Shown piece after piece: positions 7,910-16,295 of a stretch of 64,000 nucleotides of DNA. The notes beneath the pieces were generated by a model. The model searched no databases and was not told where the DNA came from. It saw only the letters and a program-made list of their open reading frames with translations. Source of the DNA: Leptothermofonsia sichuanensis E412 (GTDB lineage: Bacteria; Cyanobacteriota; Cyanobacteriia; Leptolyngbyales; Leptolyngbyaceae). A program made the position numbers and the translations under genes. The stretch spans positions 2,294,001-2,358,000 of the forward strand of contig NZ_CP072600.1 in NCBI RefSeq assembly GCF_019891175.1. The letters are read 5' to 3'. How positions within the stretch are numbered: the stretch's first letter is position 1; every line of letters begins with the position of its first letter.

Positions 7910-10900
7910 GGGTGCTGTTATCGGAATCGCTGATGGTGCTGGATGGACTGTGCTGTTTCCAGTAGTCAAATTTGGTCGTGTCAATGTGATCAACCATCCC
8001 TCCCAACTGTTTCACCTGTTTCACCATATCCGCCGTACCGCCCAGCCCATCGCCTCCCTGCCCGTTCCACAGGGCAATCAACCTCACCCCCTTAATGTCG
8101 TATACCAGGGTTGAATACAGTGCCCAGCGGTTATTCCGTGCATAAACATCGTCTCCAGCGGGCACCGGACCCAGACGATTACCCTGAAGATGCACAATCA
8201 CATTGGGATGGTTGTAAATGTTGTAGAACCGCTCTACCCAGTGGTCGCCGGCAAAACTGACCGACTGTTGAATAAACTCTGAGGGGTCAAAGGGCAGGTA
8301 TACCTCTGCCCGCATATTGCGTTTGAGGCAGGCTTCCAGGAAAAGAATGTCTCCCCCACAGGCAATGCCTGGTGAAATGGCAATACAGTTGCTATTGGCT
8401 TGCAATCGATCTAATGAGTGTTCAATTCGCTGGGCAGCTTCCGCCTCCATTGCTGCCGGAAATCGAGGTTTCGTGCGATTCGGATGGTCTATCATATGCC
8501 CGGTGAACATAAATACCTGCGTTGGTTGGGTGACTTCGTCCGGTTCAGAACGAACAAATTGCTGGTTGCGCTGTTCAAAGCGCTTCAGCCCGTATTCCAA
8601 AACAGTGATGCCCGCCTGCACATGCTCTGGACGAAATCCGAACAGTTCCATCAGCTTCAACTGATCAAGGGTCGCCTGCAAAGCATATTTATTGTTCCAG
8701 AGTATTGCCAGCGCTTTTCGGTAGGCCGTTGCCACCTGCTGGGGGGACTCTGCCGCACACACCGCCAGATCTCCCAGGGAAAGAGCCGCCCAGTAGTCGT
8801 TGGGGCATTTCAGCAAATTGCTTTCCAGACAAAACTGGACCGCCCCCTGAAGCACAGATCGCCTGTTGCGGTAAGCGGCTTCATCAGCGTCACCACTGGA
8901 GAACGGAGCGATTTCTGCCAGGTGATCCAGCAGGGCAATTAAGGTGAGCGCGTTAATGCCGGGATAGTATTTGTTTTGATCGATGAAATACCCACGGAGA
9001 TAGTTTTCAATTGACTTTTGCAATAGACAGGAGGTTGCATAGGCAGCCTGAATTCGCAGTTGCTCATCGGTAATCGAAATCCAGTTTTGTTTCCATAAAT
9101 CTTTATAAATCCGAGCCAGATAGGTGGTGGCATCCACGCAGGCTGGTTGTTCCCGAATCAGATCTTCCAGTTTAACGATCGCCTCATCAAATTGCCCCAG
9201 ACGGCTCAGATGGTAGGCCTCTTCGCAACGGAAGGTAATACTTTCCGGGTTAATTTTAAGACCCTGGCGATACTGCTTGAGGGCAAGGGCAGAATTCCCC
9301 ATACTTTTGAGTGCCTTGCCCGCTTCGGTGATAATGTCTTCCTTGATCAGGGGGTTGCTGACCTCCTCTGCCAGCAAAATCACATCTCCAATGCGCTTTT
9401 GCCGCTGGGCGATCGCAATCAGAGATTGCAATGAGTTGTATTCCCGCCAGTAGCCCTCTGCTAAGGGGGTGCGCAGGGCTTTGCGATCGGGTTCGGGCAG
9501 GCCAGTCAGCAAATTGAAAATGGGGCTATGGGTGCGGCTGCGCTCGGAAGTCCAGGTCGCCTGGATCATATTGATCAGGGCCTGTTTGTCCTTGGTAAGA
9601 AACTGCCTGTCAGCACAGCCGCTGTCATCACAGTGGTAAACCAGGGTGCGGACGTTGAAGATATCAAACGGCATGTAGGAACGTCCTGCCTGAATATGGA
9701 CTGAGCCTCGCCGCCGCAGGGCATGGCGAATGCCCAGCTCATAGAAGACGTTGGCATTGTCAATGCTGAGGTCAGCCACCACCAGATCTGCCAGCAGCAA
9801 TTCCTGAAACATATCTGCCAGAATGTCACCGCTGGCAGCTTCTTCATCCGCCCGGAAGGATTCAAAGCCAGCTTCTTCAATGGCGGGTTTGATCAGGTTC
9901 TGGTAGATGTTGTTGAAGTCAATCCAGCGCCCGTCCGGTCCTTGTTTGCGTCCAAAGGGCATGACCACAAAGGCATGGGGGCGATCGCGGTGGGGTGGCG
10001 GCACTGGTGCCAGTATCGTGGGTTCAGTGGGAGCAGGCTTAACTGGTTCTGGCATCCTCTTTCCATTCGGTGCTGGTTCAGATGAGGATTCTGGGGCAGA
10101 TTCGGGAGCGGATTCTGGGGCAGATTCGGGGCAGGAATCGGGAACCGCAGGCTCCGGTACTTCCATCAACGCCTCTGAACGGCTTGGTGGAATGGCGACC
10201 TGCACCGCTTGCGCAAGGGCGACTGGCAATGGTTGAGCCATATAAGACTGCATTTGAAATGCATCTGTGGTTTGCAGCAGTTCCAGGGAGTCCTTCGTCT
10301 GGTCTGCAACCTGGCGATAGGGAGCCTCAATCAACGTTTCGGTCGCGAGCACCAGCCGAAAATATGCCTGAGCGGTTTGCTCTGACGGTGGCAAGCTTTG
10401 CCAGTAATCCTTGAGCAGTGCCAGACCGATGGCTATCTGATTCTGAGTATCGAGCCAGTGGTTGAGGTTACTGACCCTGACCCAGAGCAAAAATGCCAGT
10501 CCAATGGCAGGGGCGATCGCCCCCCAGCCCAACCCATCCGAATTCACAATTGGCAACAGCACGATCAGCCCAAGGCATCCCAGAATTCCTGACTGGTGGC
10601 GATCGCGGCTGATCAGTAGTTGTCCTGCCTGCTGCCTTGCCTGCTCTAACTGAGGTAGCAGACGTTGCTGCAAATAGTCCTCTGCTTGCAAATCGTCTGC
10701 ATCATCACTCAGGTCACCGACAGAGGGCGTAGTAGACAGCAACTGCCGACTGCCTCGTAACCGCTCCTGCACCTGTTGCTGAATTCTGGCAATCTGCTGA
10801 TTCAGCCACAGGTTGCGGTTAGAGGACTGCTGTAGTTGGGTGCGGTAGAGATAAATAGCCCGTTCAGTCGCTGCGGTGCCAGCACTCAGGGTAAGCCAGT

Positions 10901-11192
10901 CCTGATCCTCCCGGAAGCGATCAGGTTGAACCACCAATGCAGCAAAAACCAGCCCTGCTATCATCAACCCGGCTCGACCAGCTTGAAGCAGCCCCATCCG
11001 GTTGGCTGCACCCTGAAGCAAACAGGGCAGCACTGCCAGGGCGATCGAACTGAGCACAAGCGCAATGACTCCCCTCTGCCACCAGTGATAACGCTGACAG
11101 GCAACTCTGGCATTGAGCTGAAGCTGGCGGTGGAACTGTTGAGCAGCGGCCAGAGCCGCAGTCGTCGCAATATTGGATACACTCTGACTCAT
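7887..11192 (-). CDS. SLATT-like/deoxyribosyltransferase-like/TPR/SLOG-like multidomain protein
   Basis: A 1101-residue protein with a modular layout. Residues 1-300 have hydrophobic segments near 41-60, 74-89 and 203-237, with coiled-coil-like helices between, resembling SLATT/DUF4231 membrane effectors. Residues 345-400 are a Pro/Glu/Ser linker with PESA repeats. Residues 405-545 resemble nucleoside 2-deoxyribosyltransferases or related Rossmann-like enzymes: FVVMPFG (408-414) and DLVVADLSIDN..VFYELG, with Glu485 as likely nucleophile. Residues 570-880 are TPR-like helices (DUF4071-like). Residues 890-1075 look like a SLOG-type Rossmann domain with GH.ID and PGIACGGDILFLE (941-953). These modules occur in nucleotide-signalling conflict systems. 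Activity here is inferred. The 3' end overlaps galK by 23 bp. Confidence 0.72.
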   Translation of the reverse strand: MSQSVSNIATTAALAAAQQFHRQLQLNARVACQRYHWWQRGVIALVLSSIALAVLPCLLQGAANRMGLLQAGRAGLMIAGLVFAALVVQPDRFREDQDWLTLSAGTAATERAIYLYRTQLQQSSNRNLWLNQQIARIQQQVQERLRGSRQLLSTTPSVGDLSDDADDLQAEDYLQQRLLPQLEQARQQAGQLLISRDRHQSGILGCLGLIVLLPIVNSDGLGWGAIAPAIGLAFLLWVRVSNLNHWLDTQNQIAIGLALLKDYWQSLPPSEQTAQAYFRLVLATETLIEAPYRQVADQTKDSLELLQTTDAFQMQSYMAQPLPVALAQAVQVAIPPSRSEALMEVPEPAVPDSCPESAPESAPESAPESSSEPAPNGKRMPEPVKPAPTEPTILAPVPPPHRDRPHAFVVMPFGRKQGPDGRWIDFNNIYQNLIKPAIEEAGFESFRADEEAASGDILADMFQELLLADLVVADLSIDNANVFYELGIRHALRRRGSVHIQAGRSYMPFDIFNVRTLVYHCDDSGCADRQFLTKDKQALINMIQATWTSERSRTHSPIFNLLTGLPEPDRKALRTPLAEGYWREYNSLQSLIAIAQRQKRIGDVILLAEEVSNPLIKEDIITEAGKALKSMGNSALALKQYRQGLKINPESITFRCEEAYHLSRLGQFDEAIVKLEDLIREQPACVDATTYLARIYKDLWKQNWISITDEQLRIQAAYATSCLLQKSIENYLRGYFIDQNKYYPGINALTLIALLDHLAEIAPFSSGDADEAAYRNRRSVLQGAVQFCLESNLLKCPNDYWAALSLGDLAVCAAESPQQVATAYRKALAILWNNKYALQATLDQLKLMELFGFRPEHVQAGITVLEYGLKRFEQRNQQFVRSEPDEVTQPTQVFMFTGHMIDHPNRTKPRFPAAMEAEAAQRIEHSLDRLQANSNCIAISPGIACGGDILFLEACLKRNMRAEVYLPFDPSEFIQQSVSFAGDHWVERFYNIYNHPNVIVHLQGNRLGPVPAGDDVYARNNRWALYSTLVYDIKGVRLIALWNGQGGDGLGGTADMVKQVKQLGGMVDHIDTTKFDYWKQHSPSSTISDSDNSTHGISAGF
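10080..10137. repeat. repeat encoding a PESA-rich linker
   Basis: Short imperfect repeats of GCAGATTCGGGAGCGGATTC type inside the large gene, coding on the minus strand for repeated Pro-Glu-Ser-Ala. They probably make a flexible linker between the membrane part and the cytoplasmic enzyme-like domain. Confidence 0.7.
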
Positions 11193-11596
11193 GATGGCTA
11201 AAGTATTGACACAGGGATTCAGCGTTTCTCAGGTTCAGCCAGCCGCAGTCAGGCTGAGCCAGTACGGGGTATGGTGAAGTCAATCCAGGGGTTGTTCGCC
11301 GCTTGGGGTGATTCAGTACAGATAGGTCGGTGTTCGGTCAGGAAAATTTTGAAGGTCGCAGACCCATCAAAATTTAACTCTAATCGAATGGTATTGAATT
11401 AAGTCAAATGAGATCGCTCAGAAAGGGCAAACATCCTCACCCGCACCATGATGATCTTTGGTCAGGGAGCGATCCGCTGCCGCCCCACAACTTCACCATT
11501 CGCGTTCTGCATCCAGGGATAAAACTACGACGATGGCTCGCCAGCGACCCCGCACGAAACCATCAAAAGCCGACGGACGTAAGCGTTTAGCTCAGA
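11193..11596. other. intergenic region upstream of the multidomain gene
   Basis: About 400 bp between the leftward multidomain gene and the 3' end of the ABC1 kinase gene. It should carry the promoter of the former and a terminator for the latter. A 48-codon plus-strand frame from 11533 (basic start MARQRPRTKPSKADGRKR) runs into the kinase gene and is probably not coding. No clear hairpin plus T-tract was found. Confidence 0.4.
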
Positions 11597-13249
11597 TTAG
11601 CGCAACCGTCCCGATCGCAAAATACTCACAATCAACCATAGACCCAGAAAACTGGCAGAGAAGAACAACACAACACTGACCCAAAACAAAAGCCCAGTCC
11701 CTCCGTTCGCCAGGGTCAGGGCGGCACCCATAATCAGAGCACCCACCAGAATGCTGAGGGAGAGACGGTTAGCAGAATCATCGATACTGCGGCGCAAACC
11801 GTCCATGTCCCGCATGTTCAAATTCCATTGCAACGTTTCAGTCGTAATGCGCTCCAGTAACAGTTCGACCTGACGGGGAGACTGAAGCCCCAGGTTCTTC
11901 AAATCCAGGGCGGTTCTCAACAATGCCTGGATGGGAGCTTCCCCCACCAACTGCCGTCGGAACAGGTCTGTCATTAAAGGCTTCACCTGCTCAGAGAAGT
12001 TAAAGTCCGGATCAAGCTTACGGGCAACACCTTCTAGGTTGGCAACGGTTTTGGCATACAGCCCCATATTGCCCGGAATGCGCAAATGGTTAGACCGGGC
12101 TTTCTGCAAGACTTCGTAAAATAACTGGCTGAAGCTGATCTGGGACAGACTGACATTGAAGTAACGCCGGAGCAGGCGATCGTAGTCATTTTCCAACCGG
12201 GCAAGGTTGACCGGCTCGATTGACTCTGCCAGTTGCAGGGTCAGTTGGGTGCAGCGTTGAGCATCCAGGTTAACGATCGCCAGTAACATTTCCGTTAGTA
12301 TCTGCTGTGTGCGAGGGTCTAACCGTCCTACCATGCCGCAGTCCAGTAAAGCTATGCGTCCGTCCTGTAAATAAAACAGGTTTCCAGGGTGAGGATCTGC
12401 ATGGAAGAAGCCATCAATATAAATCTGCTGGAAAAATGCCCGCACCAGCAGACTCACCACAGCCTGTCTTTCTGCTTTGGAGTCACCCGCAAACCCCACG
12501 CCGGAAAAGTTTGCCAGCAACAGGGGCACCCCATCCAGCCACTCCATCACCAGCAGCTTACTGGTTGTCAGGTCCCAGTAGATTTCAGGAACAACCAGGC
12601 GATCGGGGTCAAACCAGCGACTGTCCGAGAGATTGCGTCGCAGTTGATCGGTGTGGGCAGCCTCCAGGGAAAAATCCAGTTCCCCCCGGAGTGAAGTTGC
12701 AAACTCTTCTGCCAGAGTCTTGAGGTCGTAATATCGTCCAAAGTTAGTCCGGCTCACCAGATCGGCAAGGCTACGAATCAAAGCAATATCCTGCTCAATC
12801 ACAATCTCAATGCCCGGACGCTGAATTTTAAGGGCAACCTCTCGACCGTCCGCCAGGGTCGCGCGATGGGTTTGGGCGATCGACCCGGCAGCCACAGGTT
12901 GGGGATTAATCATCTTAAACGCTTCCTCCAATGGGGTGCGGAGTTGCTGCCGAATGACCACTTCAACATCCTGCCAGGGAACTGGCGGCACCTCTGCCTG
13001 TAATGCGGTCAGTTCAGTAATGTACTCCTGCGGCAACAGGTCTGGACGGGTACTGAGGAGTTGCCCCAGCTTGACATAGACGGGACCTAATTCCACCAGG
13101 ATGTTGCGCAGGACAGCTGGTGGAGGCAGTTGAGGTTCTTCGGCACGAGTGCCAGTCAGCAACCGACGCATATAGCCCCAACCATTCCGCAAAACAACCT
13201 CAGCAATTTCGCGTTGACGGGTACTGTTCTGGGCAAGACGTGAAAACAT
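11597..13249 (-). CDS. ABC1/UbiB-family atypical protein kinase-like protein
   Basis: A 550-residue AarF/ABC1/UbiB family member; relatives support prenylquinone metabolism and stress responses in cyanobacteria and plastids. Family marks are KLGQ (60-63), the Ala-rich nucleotide loop AAGSIAQ (120-126) that replaces the normal P-loop, Lys141 in VALKIQRPG, DPHPGN (285-290), and DCG (303-305) in place of the usual DFG. Two hydrophobic segments at about 500-545 should anchor the C-terminus in a membrane. Its lipid or quinone substrate cannot be told from sequence. It begins with ATG 100 bp downstream of manC on the same strand. Confidence 0.88.
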   Translation of the reverse strand: MFSRLAQNSTRQREIAEVVLRNGWGYMRRLLTGTRAEEPQLPPPAVLRNILVELGPVYVKLGQLLSTRPDLLPQEYITELTALQAEVPPVPWQDVEVVIRQQLRTPLEEAFKMINPQPVAAGSIAQTHRATLADGREVALKIQRPGIEIVIEQDIALIRSLADLVSRTNFGRYYDLKTLAEEFATSLRGELDFSLEAAHTDQLRRNLSDSRWFDPDRLVVPEIYWDLTTSKLLVMEWLDGVPLLLANFSGVGFAGDSKAERQAVVSLLVRAFFQQIYIDGFFHADPHPGNLFYLQDGRIALLDCGMVGRLDPRTQQILTEMLLAIVNLDAQRCTQLTLQLAESIEPVNLARLENDYDRLLRRYFNVSLSQISFSQLFYEVLQKARSNHLRIPGNMGLYAKTVANLEGVARKLDPDFNFSEQVKPLMTDLFRRQLVGEAPIQALLRTALDLKNLGLQSPRQVELLLERITTETLQWNLNMRDMDGLRRSIDDSANRLSLSILVGALIMGAALTLANGGTGLLFWVSVVLFFSASFLGLWLIVSILRSGRLR

Positions 13250-13345
13250 TCTGAGGAGTTAGTTGGTGGATTATGGAGTTGTTAGCTACTGAAAAAAACT
13301 CTAGCAACTAACCCCTAAAACCTAACAACTAAATGACCCAAAATG
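13250..13345. repeat. inverted GTTAGTTG/CAACTAAC repeats between manC and the kinase gene
   Basis: GAGTTAGTTGG and GTTGTTAGC are followed by AGCAACTAACCCC and CCTAACAACTAA. The arms can fold into alternative hairpins. GTTAGTTG words recur upstream of the gene at 19061-19948, suggesting a dispersed intergenic repeat. No function is assigned. Confidence 0.5.
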
Positions 13346-13349
13346 ACGG

Positions 13350-14435
13350 TCACAGCAAATCTTTGAACTGGGGATCTGCCTGAATCTCTTTGAGAACGTG
13401 TTTGATTTCCTGGGTACGGTCTTTTTTCACAATCAGAGTAACGTTGCCATCCCGCACGATGACAGTATCTTCCAGGCCAATGGTGACAATCAAATCATCC
13501 TGGTTGGTGGCATAGAACAGTGCTCCCTGGGTATCCAGCCCAATATGCCGCGCCAGTTCGACATTGGGATTATCGCTCTTCAGCAGCCGTTCAATCGCGT
13601 TCCAGTCGCCCAGATCATCCCAGCCAAAGGAAACGGGCAATACATAAGCCTGCCCGGTTTTTTCCATCAGGGCATAGTCAATACTTTTCTTGGGAATTTC
13701 CGGGTAAGCTGCCACCCCTTTTTCTTCTAGAGGACCCAGAATTTCGGGGGCGTAAATGTTCAGCTCATCCAGGGCAACTCCCGCCCGGAAAATAAACATA
13801 CCACTGTTCCAGCTAAACTGCCGGGTTTCCAGGAACTGTTCAGCGGTGGAGCGATCGGGTTTTTCGGTAAAGCGATCAACCCGGTAAGCTGGAAATCCCT
13901 GACCGGAACCTGAGTTGACCCCGAAGGAGCCAGCCTGCTCTCCCTGCTTAATGTAGCCATATCCTGTTGATGGGAAAGTGGGTGCAATTCCCAGAGTGAC
14001 GATCGCCGCTTCCTTAGCGGCCAGTTCCGCGGCGGCCTGCAGGGTTGCCTGAAATGCCGATTCATCCTCAATCCAGTGATCTGCCGGGAAGAACCCGACT
14101 ACGGTATCCCTGCCATAGCGCTGGGTAATTTCAAGCGTGCTCCAGGCAACAGCAGGCGCAGTATCCCTCCCTTCGGGTTCCACCAGCAGGTTTTCAAGAG
14201 GCAGGTCAGGTAACTGCTCCTGTACTCCCTCTGCCAGATGGGCGGCGGTCACCACCCAGACAGACTGCCACCCGCCTGTGATTGCCTGGAGCCGGTCAGC
14301 CGTTGCCTGGAGCAGGCTTTTACCGCTGCCATCCAGGCTGAGAAACTGTTTAGGCCGATGTTTCCGACTGAGGGGCCAGAATCGTTCCCCCTTGCCACCC
14401 GCCAGGATGACAGGTACCAGAGATGGATAGGTCAT
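13350..14435 (-). CDS. manC: mannose-1-phosphate guanylyltransferase
   Basis: Forms GDP-mannose from GTP and mannose-1-phosphate, a precursor for GDP-fucose and surface polysaccharides. The N-terminus reads VILAGGKGERFWPLSRK..PKQF (9-31), the sugar-phosphate nucleotidyltransferase signature. FTEKP and the family's FSWNSGMFIFR follow further on. At 361 residues it is the single-domain type without the phosphomannose isomerase domain of bifunctional enzymes. The ATG start fits the family. It is transcribed leftwards ahead of the ABC1 kinase gene and divergent from the unknown gene at 14565. Confidence 0.92.
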   Translation of the reverse strand: MTYPSLVPVILAGGKGERFWPLSRKHRPKQFLSLDGSGKSLLQATADRLQAITGGWQSVWVVTAAHLAEGVQEQLPDLPLENLLVEPEGRDTAPAVAWSTLEITQRYGRDTVVGFFPADHWIEDESAFQATLQAAAELAAKEAAIVTLGIAPTFPSTGYGYIKQGEQAGSFGVNSGSGQGFPAYRVDRFTEKPDRSTAEQFLETRQFSWNSGMFIFRAGVALDELNIYAPEILGPLEEKGVAAYPEIPKKSIDYALMEKTGQAYVLPVSFGWDDLGDWNAIERLLKSDNPNVELARHIGLDTQGALFYATNQDDLIVTIGLEDTVIVRDGNVTLIVKKDRTQEIKHVLKEIQADPQFKDLL

Positions 14436-14564
14436 GGGTAATCAGGGTAATACTGCATGAGCACTCAATTGCTAACAATCTTAATCAATCCTTTGGGGAA
14501 CCTGGCGAGTTCTGATTGTATCTTCACCTACTCTTTTGGATAGGTTTCTAACTTCTGTAGGGAT

Positions 14565-16295
14565 GTGAAGCAGATGTATTCCCCTCCACCCAGCCAGGCT
14601 CAGCGTCAACTGTTAGCAGAAGCTCTCCAGCTTTCCCGTTATTTGCTCAACCTGCCAGCGGATGCAGATGGCAACCTGGTGCAGCAGCGGCAGCAACGGT
14701 TACGCCAGATCCAGGAGGGTTTGAAAGCCCATGCCCATCCGATTCAGCGGCAGCCGCTGGCGGTGGAATCGATTCCCCTGGAGGTGCGGCTGGCATTTGT
14801 ACAGGCTGCTTTGCGGGTCACCCGCTACCAGCACCTGGGCGGCAATACCTGGAAGGGAACGCTGGTTTCCCCGACCCTGAGCCAGTACAAACCTGACCCG
14901 ATCCCTGCCAGTTTACGTTCTGAGCAGGCGGTTGAGCAGTTGTGTCAGGGGTTTGCCCTGCCGCCAGAAACAGAAGTGGAACTGCGTACAATGCTGCAAA
15001 CGGTTGACCACTATATTCAGCAGCAACAGCAGGTGATTCAGGCGGTGATGGCAGCGGCGGAGGGAGACAAAACGGCCCTCTTTCATCATTTGTTTGGGAC
15101 TGTGCCGGTTCCAGCAGCGGCGATCGATTGTGTCTGGACTGACATGCAGCTTTTCTTCTGCGTGGACTATCAGGATGGGCAGTTGGCGGATCCTGAATTG
15201 TGGCAGAGCCTGTCTGAGCAGGAGCGATCGCAGGTGCAGGCATTTTTGCAGTCACTCAAGCAATTTACATTTGAGCTATTTCAACGGTTTCCCGTCTTTG
15301 GTCCCTGTACTCCCCAGCACCTGGACCATACCTGGTGTGCCCAACTGGCGAATGCGCTGGGGATGGATACAACAGCCGTGATCCGGGCACTGACCCGTTC
15401 TGTGGGCATTGTGCCCACCCAGAAGGCAGAGGCATTTCTGCTCCATGATATCTGGGGGCATCACTGGCAGTTAATGTTGACTCAATTTGAGAGTGACTAT
15501 GCAATTTTGATGACCTGCGATGAACCCCTCAGAGCAGGGGAAACGGCTTACACTGAAGCGGGTCCACTGACCTGTCGGGAACTGTTTTTGCTAGAGGGCA
15601 ATCAGATCCAGGTCGATGAAGAAAGGGCCTACCTGTTTTTCCACGCTGAAGTGCAGCAACGGCTGGGATTAATGTTTACTCACCTGATTGCTGAACTGAC
15701 GGCGGACGTGGCAGAGTTCAAGTTTGTCTGGGATCATCCCCAGGCAGCCGATTTGCTGCTCAGTTCATCCCTGTTTAAATCCCAGCCAGCAAAGTTAGAT
15801 CTGACACTGGCGGACGTGGATTTTCTGTTTCTTAAGGTGTTACGTCCTCTGCTGGAAGTGCGTCTGTCTGTTTTTGAAGACACCCTGCTGGAAACTGAAT
15901 TGCTCGGTGAATGGGCACAGGCAGGCTATGAGGTCCATTCACTGGAGTTGCGCACCAGTTTGAAGCAGGCGATCGCCCATCTCTACCAGATTTTTTTGCA
16001 GGAATACAACTGCACGTATCTGCCCACCATGACCGGCGAAACCGGGATGTTCACCCAAATTGTGAGCAATCTGCTGTATTTGCAAAATGCAATGAACAGT
16101 CTCTATACCGATTTCATTGCCCAGTCAAATCCTGCTCTGCCCTTTCAGGATTTATTGATTGTGTTCACAGGTTGCTACTGCTCCAGCGATAGTTTTGCAG
16201 AGTTTTGGGCAATTGATGATGTGCTGGCAGGTTATTTTTTACCCTGCTGGTATCAGCTAGAACGTTCACTGGAATCATCCAAATCTGAGCACTGA
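14565..16295 (+). CDS. conserved-looking protein of unknown function, 576 residues
   Basis: A long, clean frame of balanced composition, rich in Gln, Leu and aromatic residues, with no signal peptide or clear transmembrane helix. I do not recognise a domain. Visible features are a helical N-terminal half, a Gln run at 152-156, and a striking HDIWGHHW motif (His294, His299, His300) that could bind metal. The C-terminal half is Asp/Glu- and aromatic-rich, ending near YCSSDSFAEFW. The start is GTG at 14565; an ATG three codons later is possible. Its last 43 bp overlap the 3' end of the convergent tilS gene. It may be a cyanobacterial enzyme, but nothing shows which. Confidence 0.7.
   Translation: MKQMYSPPPSQAQRQLLAEALQLSRYLLNLPADADGNLVQQRQQRLRQIQEGLKAHAHPIQRQPLAVESIPLEVRLAFVQAALRVTRYQHLGGNTWKGTLVSPTLSQYKPDPIPASLRSEQAVEQLCQGFALPPETEVELRTMLQTVDHYIQQQQQVIQAVMAAAEGDKTALFHHLFGTVPVPAAAIDCVWTDMQLFFCVDYQDGQLADPELWQSLSEQERSQVQAFLQSLKQFTFELFQRFPVFGPCTPQHLDHTWCAQLANALGMDTTAVIRALTRSVGIVPTQKAEAFLLHDIWGHHWQLMLTQFESDYAILMTCDEPLRAGETAYTEAGPLTCRELFLLEGNQIQVDEERAYLFFHAEVQQRLGLMFTHLIAELTADVAEFKFVWDHPQAADLLLSSSLFKSQPAKLDLTLADVDFLFLKVLRPLLEVRLSVFEDTLLETELLGEWAQAGYEVHSLELRTSLKQAIAHLYQIFLQEYNCTYLPTMTGETGMFTQIVSNLLYLQNAMNSLYTDFIAQSNPALPFQDLLIVFTGCYCSSDSFAEFWAIDDVLAGYFLPCWYQLERSLESSKSEH

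Noticed and set aside
7910-7993. Longer galactokinase start at 7993
   Set aside because: The extra 28 residues are Thr/Pro-rich, lie fully inside the neighbouring gene and are not part of the family.
10070-10414. Plus-strand frames with repeated GADSGADSG or QIRERILGQIRG
   Set aside because: They are the complement of the PESA-repeat linker in the multidomain gene.
11458-11679. Plus-strand frame with a basic start (MARQRPRTKPSKADGRKR) that overlaps the ABC1 kinase gene
   Set aside because: It runs 83 bp into a secure gene on the other strand, has no good ribosome site and no recognisable family.
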